NCBI RefSeq assembly: GCF_000471965.1
Contig: NC_022550.1
Coordinates: forward strand, 310,001 to 374,000
Reading direction: 5' to 3'
DNA from: Blattabacterium sp. (Nauphoeta cinerea)
Lineage (GTDB): Bacteria > Bacteroidota > Bacteroidia > Flavobacteriales > Blattabacteriaceae
DNA length: 64,000 bases
Made by a program: the position numbers and the translations under genes. Positions 1 through 8,405 of this stretch are shown here, one piece after another. How positions within the stretch are numbered: the stretch's first letter is position 1; each line of letters begins with the position of its first letter. Below the pieces are notes generated by a model that saw only the letters and a program-made list of their open reading frames with translations, did not search any database and was not told the origin of the DNA.

Positions 1-398
1 GTATTAATACACATTTAATAAAATTTTTATTAATAAATAATATCATTCCTGTATTTTGCTCCATTACACATAATGGAATGGGAAATCTACTTAACACAAA
101 CGCAGATACAATAGCTTCTTATATAGCTATATCCTTAGCTAAAGACTTTGAAGTAGAGTTACATTTTTGTTTTGAAAAAAAAGGAGTTTTGCAAAATGTA
201 CAGGATTCTGAGTCTTATTTAAAAAAAATAAATTTTGATTTATTTAAAAAAATGAAAAAAAATCATACCATAGCAAATGGTATGATTCCTAAATTGGAAA
301 ATGCTTTTTTTGCATTCCAAAATGGAGTCGATAAAGTGAGTATAGGTCTACCTCATCATTTAAATGATGTAAATAATAAGACTGTACTATGTCTGTAG
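1..398 (+). CDS. argB: Acetylglutamate kinase, C-terminal half (cut by window start)
   Basis: The reading frame is already open at base 3 and runs to a TAG at 396-398, so the start lies outside the window. ArgB phosphorylates N-acetylglutamate, the second step of arginine synthesis, in the cytoplasm. The visible 131 residues carry the family's NxNADTxAxxIA segment (around codons 32-41), the poorly conserved nucleotide-binding region, and a GMIPKLENA segment matching the GMIPK motif of amino acid kinases. The 3' end overlaps argE by 10 bases, which indicates one transcript. An internal ATG at 78 is not the start, because homologous sequence continues upstream of it. Confidence 0.9.
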   Translation, partial: INTHLIKFLLINNIIPVFCSITHNGMGNLLNTNADTIASYIAISLAKDFEVELHFCFEKKGVLQNVQDSESYLKKINFDLFKKMKKNHTIANGMIPKLENAFFAFQNGVDKVSIGLPHHLNDVNNKTVLCL

Positions 399-1468
399 TT
401 AATTTACAAGTTTTAAAAGAAGAAGCCATACAACTTCTGATTCAAATCATCAATACACCTTCTATATCTGAACAAGAAAATAAGGTTTCTTTTTTGATAG
501 AGGATTATCTTCATCAGCATGGATTTCATGTAAAAAGAAAATATAACAATATATGGACTGAAAATAATAATTCTTATAAAAAAGAAAATATTCCAACTAT
601 ATTATTAAATTCTCATCATGATACGGTAAAACCAGGAAAAAATTGGAGCACAGATCCTTTTACTGCTGTTCAACAAAACAATAAACTAATTGGATTAGGG
701 AGTAATGACGCTGGAGCTTCTATCGTTTCATTGATATCTGCTTTTATATATTTAAGCAGTTTGTCTGAATTACCTTATAGATTAATACTTTCTATTACTG
801 CAGAAGAAGAAATATCTGGGACTTTAGGTGTAAGATCAATTTTACCTGAATTAGGATCTATAGATTTAGGAATTGTGGGAGAACCTACACAAATGCAAGT
901 AGCTATTGCTGAAAAGGGATTAATCGTATTAGATTGTGTAGCTGAAGGGGAAACAGGACATTCTGCAAGAAATACAGGAATCAATGCTATTTATATAGCT
1001 ACAAGAGATATAGAATATTTAAGATATTTTTCTTTCGATAGAAAATCTGAATTGTTGGGTTTTCCTACTATAAATGTCACTCAAATAAAAGGAGGAATAC
1101 AACATAATGTCATACCTGATATTTGTACTTTTGTTATAGATATTAGAACTAATGAATTATATCAAAATGAGGAATTGATTGATATAATTCGGAATCAAAT
1201 TCATTCTAAAATGAAACCGCGTTCTTCACATTCAAATTCATCTTTCATAAATCCTATGCATCCTATTGTTTTAAAGGCTAAATTGATAGGAAGAAATACT
1301 TATGGGTCCCCGACTCTTTCGGATCAAAGTATAATGCCTTTTTCTACTATTAAAATGGGTGTAGGAGACAGTGGACGTTCTCATACGCCTAATGAATATG
1401 TTTGGATTTCTGAAATTATGGAAGGAATAGATATTTATATTTGTTTGTTAAAAGATTTCAATTTTTGA
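389..1468 (+). CDS. argE: Acetylornithine deacetylase (M20 family)
   Basis: A 359-residue zinc hydrolase of the M20/ArgE/DapE family. It should release ornithine from N-acetylornithine in arginine synthesis. The metal-site motif SHHDTV lies at residues 75-80 (metal His76, catalytic Asp78), the bridging Asp at 107 in GSNDAG, and the catalytic Glu pair at 139-140 in AEEE. The middle part matches the M20 dimerisation domain (GHSAR around residue 190). It overlaps argB by 10 bases, which supports the ArgE assignment over DapE or a generic peptidase. Whether the substrate is acetyl- or succinyl-ornithine, as in some Bacteroidetes, cannot be read from the sequence. Confidence 0.87.
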   Translation: MSVVNLQVLKEEAIQLLIQIINTPSISEQENKVSFLIEDYLHQHGFHVKRKYNNIWTENNNSYKKENIPTILLNSHHDTVKPGKNWSTDPFTAVQQNNKLIGLGSNDAGASIVSLISAFIYLSSLSELPYRLILSITAEEEISGTLGVRSILPELGSIDLGIVGEPTQMQVAIAEKGLIVLDCVAEGETGHSARNTGINAIYIATRDIEYLRYFSFDRKSELLGFPTINVTQIKGGIQHNVIPDICTFVIDIRTNELYQNEELIDIIRNQIHSKMKPRSSHSNSSFINPMHPIVLKAKLIGRNTYGSPTLSDQSIMPFSTIKMGVGDSGRSHTPNEYVWISEIMEGIDIYICLLKDFNF

Positions 1469-1494
1469 AGTTGAAACAAAAAAAGGTAAATTTG
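1464..1494 (+). promoter_or_regulatory. Bacteroidetes-type promoter for trxA
   Basis: TTTG at 1464-1467, exactly 19 bases, then TAAATTTG at 1487-1494. This equals the Bacteroidetes sigma-A consensus TTTG-N19-TAnnTTTG. It lies about 30 bases before the trxA ATG and would drive trxA plus the tRNA-Asp just downstream. The -33 box overlaps the last codons of argE. Confidence 0.65.
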
Positions 1495-1526
1495 TTATTA
1501 TATTTTTTAAAAAAACTGGAAAAAGT

Positions 1527-1850
1527 ATGTTACAAGAAATAAACGATGACAATTTTGAAAAGTTGATTTCTGAGTCAGAAAAACCTATTCTTGTAGATTT
1601 TTGGGCGCCATGGTGTACTCCATGTAGAGCTTTGTCTGTTCTATTAGAAGAAATATTTTCTGAATATCATACAAAAGTATCAGTTTTCAAGTTGAATGTA
1701 GATAATAACCCTAAAATTTCTTCTAAATATGAAATACGTAGTATTCCTACTATGATTTTTTTTAAAAATGGAGAAAAAAAAGATATTCATATTGGTGTCC
1801 TTTCTAAAGAAGACATAAGAAAAAAATTGGACGCTTTAATTGTTACATAA
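1527..1850 (+). CDS. trxA: Thioredoxin
   Basis: A 107-residue single-domain thioredoxin, the normal family length. The redox centre is WCTPC (Cys30, Cys33) after the DFWAPW strand, and the cis-proline loop appears as RSIPT near residue 74. The site has Thr in place of the usual Gly (WCGPC). It would reduce disulphides in cytoplasmic proteins, including the 2-Cys peroxiredoxin encoded at 31225. A near-perfect promoter lies upstream, and the tRNA-Asp gene begins three bases after the stop codon, so the two are probably co-transcribed. Confidence 0.93.
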   Translation: MLQEINDDNFEKLISESEKPILVDFWAPWCTPCRALSVLLEEIFSEYHTKVSVFKLNVDNNPKISSKYEIRSIPTMIFFKNGEKKDIHIGVLSKEDIRKKLDALIVT

Positions 1851-1853
1851 TTC

Positions 1854-1927
1854 GGTCTGGTAGTTCAGTTGGTTAGAATACATGCCTGTCACGCATGGGG
1901 TCGCGGGTTCAAATCCCGTCCAGACCG
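1854..1927 (+). tRNA. tRNA-Asp (anticodon GTC)
   Basis: A 74-base cloverleaf. The acceptor GGTCTGG pairs with CCAGACC and is followed by discriminator G. The anticodon stem CATGC/GCATG encloses loop CTGTCAC with anticodon GTC, and the T arm contains GGTTCAAATC. No CCA is encoded. It follows trxA by three bases and ends six bases before the ribB stop codon on the other strand. Confidence 0.96.
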
Positions 1928-1933
1928 CTTTCA

Positions 1934-2566
1934 TTATTTTTTATGTTTAATTTTATATTTAATAAGATCTTCTATGGATATAATTTTGATATGGAATTTT
2001 TGGGCTATATGAATCAATTGTGGTAAACGTGCCATAGATCCATTTTGATTTAATATTTCTACCAATACACCTCCAGGATTGCATCCTGCCATTTTAGTTA
2101 TATCAATAGCTGCTTCTGTATGTCCAGGTCTTTCTAATACGCCTCCTTTTTTTGCGCGAAGAGGAAATATATGTCCTGGTTTATTGAATGCTTTTGGTTC
2201 TACTTCATTAACTAAGGCAAAAATAGTTTTGGCTCTATCTGAAACAGAAATACCAGTACTCACGCCATAACCTCGTAAATCTACGGATACGGTGAAAGCC
2301 GTTTTTCTAGGATCTGTGTTATTTTTTACCATCATTTGAAGTTTTAATTGATCACATTTTTCTTCTGTCAAGGAAACACAAACTAATCCTCTTCCATGAG
2401 TAATGAGAAAATTTACAATTTTAGGAGTTATTTTTTCAGCAGCTACTATAAAATCTCCTTCATTTTCACGATTTTTATCATCAACTACGATAATAATTTT
2501 TCCATTTTGTATATCCTGTATGGCCTCTTCAATACTATTTAAATTTTGATTTGAATCAAAACCCAT
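1934..2566 (-). CDS. ribB: 3,4-dihydroxy-2-butanone 4-phosphate synthase
   Basis: Makes the four-carbon precursor of riboflavin from ribulose 5-phosphate. The acidic metal and substrate loop RENEGD, the GRGL segment and the late HTEAAID motif are all present. Only the DHBP synthase domain exists; there is no GTP cyclohydrolase II domain as in bifunctional RibBA. The ATG at 2566 gives about 210 residues beginning roughly ten residues before the conserved IEEAI, as in relatives. An ATG ten codons further up (2596) would overlap the upstream permease by 17 bases. It is the last gene of the ftsK-permease-ribB operon. Confidence 0.92.
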   Translation of the reverse strand: MGFDSNQNLNSIEEAIQDIQNGKIIIVVDDKNRENEGDFIVAAEKITPKIVNFLITHGRGLVCVSLTEEKCDQLKLQMMVKNNTDPRKTAFTVSVDLRGYGVSTGISVSDRAKTIFALVNEVEPKAFNKPGHIFPLRAKKGGVLERPGHTEAAIDITKMAGCNPGGVLVEILNQNGSMARLPQLIHIAQKFHIKIISIEDLIKYKIKHKK

Positions 2567-2579
2567 ATATGAATTTGAT

Positions 2580-3731
2580 TTAAATATAAAAATCATCTAT
2601 TACAGTTTTATAAGTCATCCATACACTTACTGGAAAAAAAACAAGGTTTGGGATCCAAGCTCCTATCCATGAACATATTTCAGCTTTTTCTACTTTATTT
2701 TGAGTGATGGTTAGTAAAGTATAATAAATGATGAATATAATTAGAGCTATCACTGTTGGATAACCTATTCCTCCTTTTCTAATAATAGCACCTAATGGAG
2801 CTCCAGTAAGAAACATTATAATACATGTTACTGGAAATGTAAATTTTTTTTGCAATTCTAATTGGAGCTTAGCAATATATTTTGTTCCCGTAAGTATTGT
2901 TATAATTTTTTTTTGAAAAAAATTAATTTTTTTAATAAGATTTCTTGTATTTAGTGTTTTATAAAAATCATAGTCATCTAAGTTTTTTATTTTTGTTCCT
3001 GAAGGAATTTTAAAATTTTGAATTAAAGTGTGAAACTCTACAAGTTGATAAGAGTATTGTTTATTTTTAATATTATTGAAATTTTCACTATATAAAACTC
3101 CATTTATTAATTTTAATTGAATAGATCCATCCTTTTGATTGGGAATTAAAATTCCTTTTTGAGAAAGAATAGTGTTAATAAGTGAATTTTTGTCATAAAA
3201 AAAAATAAATACATTATGTAAGTAATTATTATTTATTCTATCTATTTTTATGAAAAAATTGGGTAAAAGGTTTACAAAAATTCTTTCCTTCAATTTTAAA
3301 GATGGATGAGTCAACGATATTTGATATCCTAATTTCTTCGCTTTCATTTTTGCTTTTGGAATAACAAAATCTGAAAATAAATACAATACAATGGATAAAA
3401 TAAAGGTTAAACATAAAATAGGAATCATAACACGAAAAAGAGATATTCCAGAAGATTTTATAGCAATTAGTTCTTGATTTTCTGAAAGATCACCAAATAT
3501 TATAATAGAAGTTAATAATAAGGCAATAGGAGTTACCAATGGAATAATAGATACACCAAAGTATAATATAAATTTTAATATTATAAAAATACTAATATTT
3601 TTTCCTGTTAGTTCATCTATTTGACTCCAAAAAAATTGAATCATAAAAATAATAAATATTGTAATATAAATTATAAAAAAAGGAGTCATAAATAAACGAA
3701 TCATGTATAAATCAAGTTTTTTTATTATCAT
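2580..3731 (-). CDS. LptF/LptG family permease (YjgP/YjgQ)
   Basis: About 383 residues with the layout of LPS-export permeases: two N-terminal membrane helices, a helix ending in charged residues before residue 120, a soluble periplasmic domain of roughly 130 residues, and three C-terminal helices. These proteins form the inner-membrane part of the Lpt bridge that extracts lipopolysaccharide. The ATG at 3731 starts the conserved region; a GTG six codons earlier would overlap ftsK. LptF and LptG cannot be told apart here. It sits directly after ftsK and before ribB, so the three are probably one operon. Confidence 0.85.
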   Translation of the reverse strand: MIIKKLDLYMIRLFMTPFFIIYITIFIIFMIQFFWSQIDELTGKNISIFIILKFILYFGVSIIPLVTPIALLLTSIIIFGDLSENQELIAIKSSGISLFRVMIPILCLTFILSIVLYLFSDFVIPKAKMKAKKLGYQISLTHPSLKLKERIFVNLLPNFFIKIDRINNNYLHNVFIFFYDKNSLINTILSQKGILIPNQKDGSIQLKLINGVLYSENFNNIKNKQYSYQLVEFHTLIQNFKIPSGTKIKNLDDYDFYKTLNTRNLIKKINFFQKKIITILTGTKYIAKLQLELQKKFTFPVTCIIMFLTGAPLGAIIRKGGIGYPTVIALIIFIIYYTLLTITQNKVEKAEICSWIGAWIPNLVFFPVSVWMTYKTVIDDFYI

Positions 3732-3745
3732 GTTAAAATTAAAAT

Positions 3746-5601
3746 TCACTCATTCATATTTGGTTCTGGCAAAAAAAAGTACTCATTTTGTTTATGATTT
3801 TTTCCATAAAAATCAACAATTTTTTTTAGGTCTGACAATTCTATAAATGGACATTGTAATCGTATCAATTCATTTTTATTAGAAAAAAACATATCTCCTT
3901 TTCCTATTAATTGTTCAGCCCCTGTGCAATCTAATATAGTTCTAGAATCTATTTTCGAACTTACTCTAAATGCAATTCTTGCCGTAAAATTGGATTTAAT
4001 TAATCCAGTAATTACATCTACTGATGGACGTTGTGTGGCTATAATCAAATGAATCCCTACAGCTCTAGCAAGTTGTGCTAATCGAGTTATGTATATTTCT
4101 ATTTTTTGATTATTATTAATATTTAAATCGGCAAATTCATCAATAATTAATATGATATAAGGTAAGTGGTACTTATTGTATTTTATTATATTATTATATT
4201 CTTTAATATTTCTAACCTTATGTTTTTCTAAAATAGCATATCTTTGATCCATTTCTTGACATAAAGAATTTAATATATTTTTTACTTTATGTAAATCTGT
4301 AATAATCGGTTCTATGGAATTTGGAAGTGTAGCAAAATAGGATTTTGAAATTTTTTTGTATACTGATAATTCTACTTTTTTTGGGTCAATCAAAATAAAT
4401 TTGATATCTTCTGGATTTTTTTTATATAATAGAAAAACAATCATAACATTTAATCCTACAGATTTTCCTTGTCCTGTTGATCCTGCTATAAGTAAATGGG
4501 GCATTTTTGCTAAATCTATAATAAAAATCTCATTAAATACTGTTTTACCTAAAGAAATGGGAAGTTCCATTTTATGACTTTTTTTGTTACTTTCTTCTGA
4601 AAAAAGAATGTCTTTTATATAAACGGGGGAACGTTTATAATTGGGGATTTCTATTCCAATGGATCCTTTTCCAGGTATAGGAGCTATAATTCTTATAGAA
4701 ATAGCGGATAAATTTAATGCAATCTCATTTTTTAAGTTCTTTATTTTGGAAATACGTGTCCCCAACTTAGGATATATTTCATATAAAGTTATAGTAGGTC
4801 CTATATTAGCTTTTAGTTCAGATATTTCTATATTATAATAATTTAGAATTTGAATTATTTTTTTTTTATTAGATTCCAATTCTAAATCTGTTTTCAAATC
4901 AATAGATGAAAAATATTCTTTTTTTTTAGATAAAATAGAATGAAGAATGTTTTTATCTAAATCATAATTCATATTGGGTTGATTTACAATTTTCATATTA
5001 TGAAAATTCAATTTTGTATCTATTTTTTTGTTAATATTTTGTGTTTTTTTTTTTATGCCATTTTTTATGGGTAAAGTACTGATATTGATATGAAAAACAA
5101 TGATCAAGTAAAAAATAATACTCGTGAAAATAAGCATATATAATCCTACTTTTCCAAATAAATGAATTAAATAGTTTCCTATTTCAAATCCGAAAACTCC
5201 ACTGAATATTCCTTGATTAGGAATAATAACATAAAAAAAAATGGGAAGCCATACGTTAAAAAATAGCAACTTATATATTGTTGATTTATAAAAATTATTT
5301 AACAATTTTTTTTTAATAAAAATAATTTTTAATCCGGTTAAAAATAAAAATATAGGAATAGAAAAAGCACTAACTCCTGTTCCACAATGAATAAAATAGT
5401 GAGATATAGCAGCTCCCATTTTTCCAAGTAAATTTTCTGCTATAATTTCTTTATCAAAAAGTTTTTCAATCTGACTTTGATCATTTTTCCAATGAAAAAG
5501 AAAAGAAAAAAAACTTAAAAATAAAAAAATACTATTTCCTAATAAAAAAAAACCAAAATAGTTTTAAGAGTTTTCTTTTCTTTTTTTTTCTTTTTTTCCA
5601 T
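3746..5601 (-). CDS. ftsK: DNA translocase FtsK, frameshifted near its start and lacking the gamma domain
   Basis: FtsK pumps DNA at the division septum to clear the terminus. Walker A (AGSTGQGKS) and Walker B (IIDEFADL) lie in the C-terminal half, after about four membrane helices and a short linker. Continuous reading only runs from an ATG at 5419, but the same frame continues upstream without a stop to about 5563, encoding a plausible first helix and the family's HWKNDQSQ segment. A proper ATG with a lysine-rich start lies at 5601 in a neighbouring frame. Joining them needs one extra base in the T9 tract of the coding strand (plus-strand 5544-5552), giving 618 residues. The protein ends at FFLPEPN, where relatives go on into the winged-helix gamma domain that reads KOPS sites. 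Confidence 0.85.
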
Positions 5602-5697
5602 GTTTTTTATAGTATTAGTCTTGAATCTTTATTTTTAGTTTAAAAAAAAGTTTTTTATACTGAAAAATTTATTATATTATACAGTAAAATTAAAAAA

Positions 5698-6834
5698 ATG
5701 AAAAAAACAAAAATTACTTTATTTATTCTTTTTTTAGGATTTTTTTGTCCTTTTCATAGTTATTCGGAAATTATAAAACAAAAAAAAACAACAGATGACG
5801 ATTCTCATTCCAACATGTTTTTAGATTTTTCTAGTAGTCTGAACTCTACAGTCAAAACTGTCAAAAAAGAATTTTATGAAGGTTCTCGTTTTTCAGAAAA
5901 TTATTTAAACTTGGAAATAATAGGAAAAGCCAATGATAAAATAAGTTATCGTTTTACAAAACAGTTGAAAAAAACAGAAAATTCTGAAATGATGGATTTA
6001 GCTTATTTAAAATATAAGTGGAACGATAAACTTTATTTATTAATTGGAAAACAACCTTTTTCTTTTGGTAGTATGGAATATGCTAATGCTAATAGTTCCT
6101 ACGCATATCGCTATCCACATGTATACAAAAAAAAGGAGAATCCTGTTGGATTTAGCTTTCTTTATATTCCTATAAAAGATCATGAATTGCAATTTCAAAT
6201 TGTCAATGGAACGAAAAAAAAAGAAGACTATATAACTAAAAAAATGAGTCATCCTATGGGATGTTCTGTGAATTGGAATTGGAGTTTATTTAATAATAAA
6301 ATCATTAAAAATAGATGGTCTTATTCTATTTTTCAAGAAAATGAAAATAAAAAATTTTGGAAATTACTAGCTTTAGGGAGCCAATTAAATTTTAAACCTT
6401 TATCCATAGAAGCAGACTATATATTTAGCGACGAAGATATCGAAAAAAACGGGAGGATAACAAATATTATATATTCATTGAATAATGAATATTATAATAC
6501 TAATCATGCCGCTTCCGTGAAATATGGAACTTATTTAGTGAAGTTAAAATATAATTTTCTTCCGAAATGGAATTTCATTGCGAAAGGAGTATATGAAATA
6601 GGGACCTCTAAAAAAGAAATGAATGACATTTTAGTAAAAAATAAATTGTTTAAAAAAGCATATACTTATTATGGAGGTGTAGAATTTCTTCCTATCATGA
6701 AAAGTGATGATCTGAGTTTACATTTGATATATCAAAACCACAGAGTCAATTACAGTTTAGATCCAATTAAAAAAGAAAATGAGAATAATCATATTATCAT
6801 TTTGGGATTCAGTTATCGTGTTAAAATGATTTAA
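5698..6834 (+). CDS. Outer-membrane porin, phosphate-selective porin O/P-like
   Basis: A 378-residue secreted protein. It has a Lys-rich N-terminus and a hydrophobic stretch (residues 6-20) ending near SYSE, which looks like a signal peptide. The rest alternates polar and aromatic residues in short strands, as in a beta-barrel. The block around residues 60-140 (a LNLEIIGK-like strand, [21 protein letters not shown], a YRYPHVY turn) resembles OprO/OprP-type porins of Bacteroidetes. The last strand ends in Ile instead of the usual terminal Phe. It would be a diffusion channel of the outer membrane; the substrate is not visible. A strong hairpin terminator follows 14 bases after the stop. Confidence 0.72.
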   Translation: MKKTKITLFILFLGFFCPFHSYSEIIKQKKTTDDDSHSNMFLDFSSSLNSTVKTVKKEFYEGSRFSENYLNLEIIGKANDKISYRFTKQLKKTENSEMMDLAYLKYKWNDKLYLLIGKQPFSFGSMEYANANSSYAYRYPHVYKKKENPVGFSFLYIPIKDHELQFQIVNGTKKKEDYITKKMSHPMGCSVNWNWSLFNNKIIKNRWSYSIFQENENKKFWKLLALGSQLNFKPLSIEADYIFSDEDIEKNGRITNIIYSLNNEYYNTNHAASVKYGTYLVKLKYNFLPKWNFIAKGVYEIGTSKKEMNDILVKNKLFKKAYTYYGGVEFLPIMKSDDLSLHLIYQNHRVNYSLDPIKKENENNHIIILGFSYRVKMI

Positions 6835-6848
6835 CAAAAATAATTATA

Positions 6849-6887
6849 AAAAATATCGAGATGACATATACGTATCTCGATATTTTT
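6849..6887 (+). terminator. Rho-independent-type hairpin after the porin gene
   Basis: A perfect 14-bp inverted repeat (6849-6862 against 6874-6887) with an 11-base loop. The stem core ATCGAGAT/ATCTCGAT is flanked by A/T runs, and a T-rich tail continues to 6890. It separates the porin gene from nadD. An in-frame ATG at 6861 lies inside this stem, which argues that nadD starts at 6894. Confidence 0.75.
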
Positions 6888-6893
6888 ATTAGT

Positions 6894-7464
6894 ATGAAAA
6901 TTGTACTTTACTTTGGGTCATTTAATCCTGTTCATTTAGGACATACAATTATTGCTAATTATATAACAGAATTTTTAGATATAGATTATGTTTGGTTTGT
7001 GGTGACTCCACAAAATCCATTAAAAAAAAAACCTTTTAGATTATAAACATAGAATTGAAATGGTTAAAAGAGCTATTTTTGACTATAAAAAAATGAATCT
7101 TTTAGATATTGAATATGGACATTTTCCTTCTTATACAATTCATACACTTGACAATATAGAAAAAAAATATCCTATAAATAAGTTTTCTATTCTTTTGGGA
7201 AAAGATTCATTTTCTTCTTTAAGAAAATGGAAAAATTATAAAATTATTTTAAATAAATATGAGATATTGGTTTATCCTAGAGTTGGATCTTTTTCTGACC
7301 TTAAATATAAAAAGGATAACATAATTTTTTTGAAAGCTCCAATCATTGAAATATCTTCTTCTTTTATTCGAAAATCTATTCAAGAAGGAAAAAACATAAA
7401 ATCTATGCTTTCTATAAAAGTTTGGGATTATATAAAGAAATATAAATTTTATATGGAAAAATAA
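6894..7464 (+). CDS. nadD: Nicotinate-nucleotide adenylyltransferase, split by a frameshift in an A10 tract
   Basis: NadD adenylates nicotinate mononucleotide in NAD synthesis. The first part, from ATG 6894, has [10 protein letters not shown], the nucleotidyltransferase HxGH motif, and reads to [12 protein letters not shown] before a TAA at 7044. The second part is open in another frame and starts [14 protein letters not shown], exactly the sequence that follows in this family. It continues through LLGKDSF and the ISSSFIR motif to 7464. The break is at an A10 run (7022-7031); removing one A gives a normal 189-residue protein. Both halves look well conserved, so this is either a recent disruption, a gene rescued by slippage, or a sequencing error. 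It converges on the polA-like gene with two bases between the stops. Confidence 0.83.
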
Positions 7465-7466
7465 AA

Positions 7467-8378
7467 TTATTCTTTCGTTTTAAATTGAAAATATTCATTA
7501 GCTTTTTTTAATAACCTTATAAATTCAAGTTCTCCAAATATTTTTTTTATGGAATTCCAATTGGGTTTTTTGACATAAAATTTTTCTTCATGAAAAGAAA
7601 AAAAAGGAATATTGGTAACAATAGTAATTAGTTTTTTTGATAAAAGACCTAAATCTTTATTTTTTTCAATATTTTCTTTAATTTTTCCATTCAGATCATG
7701 AGTTGAATTTAATAGTTTTTCTATATTTCCATATTTTTTAATAAATTTTATTGCATTTTTTTTTCCAATCCCTGGCAATCCTGGGATGTTATCAGAAGGG
7801 TCTCCCATCATACTCCACAAATCGATAACTTGTTTTGGATGATTCACATCAAATTTTTTTTGTATTTCTTTTATTCCCAATATTTTTTTTGTTTTTCCTT
7901 TAAAAGGGGGGATATAAACTTTAATATTTTCTGTAACTAGTTGAAAAAAATCTTTATCTAAAGTGATTATATAAATAATATATCCTTTATTTTCCGCTTT
8001 TTTAGCTATTGTTCCAATAAAATCATCAGCCTCATATCCATTGGGAGCATAAAAAAAAGAAACTTTAAAAGTTTTCAAAATCTTTATAATATAAGGAATA
8101 GCTATGAAAATAGCCTCCGGTGTTTTTTTTCTATGTGCTTTATATTTTTCATATTCTTTTTTTCTAAAAGAAACCCCTTGACTGGGATCAAAAATAGTAG
8201 CCATATAGGATGGTTTTTCATTATTTAATGTGTTTATTAAAAAATATGTGAAATTTATGATAGGTGAAGTGTTGAGTCCTTGAGAAGTGAAAAGATGTTT
8301 ATGTCTATAAGCATAATAGCTTTGATAAATCATAGGATATGCATCAATTAAAAATAATTTTTTACTATTATTATTCAT
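7467..8378 (-). CDS. polA: 5'-3' exonuclease (PolA N-terminal domain only)
   Basis: About 303 residues equal to the 5' nuclease domain of DNA polymerase I. The acidic metal ligands are seen in LIDAYPMIY, YEADDFIGT, TLDKDFF and MGDPSDNIPG, followed by the helix-hairpin-helix GLPGIGKKNAIKFI. The 3' exonuclease and polymerase domains are absent, and the converging nadD gene leaves no room for them. A nuclease-only form is also known in Buchnera. It would remove Okazaki primers and flaps. The ATG at 8378 is preferred over a TTG four codons earlier. It was assigned polA from domain similarity; a stand-alone Xni-type nuclease is less likely because the full 5' nuclease domain layout is present. Confidence 0.85.
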   Translation of the reverse strand: MNNNSKKLFLIDAYPMIYQSYYAYRHKHLFTSQGLNTSPIINFTYFLINTLNNEKPSYMATIFDPSQGVSFRKKEYEKYKAHRKKTPEAIFIAIPYIIKILKTFKVSFFYAPNGYEADDFIGTIAKKAENKGYIIYIITLDKDFFQLVTENIKVYIPPFKGKTKKILGIKEIQKKFDVNHPKQVIDLWSMMGDPSDNIPGLPGIGKKNAIKFIKKYGNIEKLLNSTHDLNGKIKENIEKNKDLGLLSKKLITIVTNIPFFSFHEEKFYVKKPNWNSIKKIFGELEFIRLLKKANEYFQFKTKE

Positions 8379-8405
8379 ATTATATATCAATTTTATTTTT
8401 TTATT

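Noticed and set aside
2079-2270. Antisense open frame within ribB
   Set aside because: Mirror of a well-conserved coding region; no independent start context or family match. The same reasoning removes the other antisense frames inside ftsK, mntH, mnmE, metK and ftsA.
5561-5697. AT-rich gap between ftsK and the porin as a replication origin
   Set aside because: No DnaA-box cluster or iterated 13-mers were seen; the base composition is only slightly more extreme than elsewhere.
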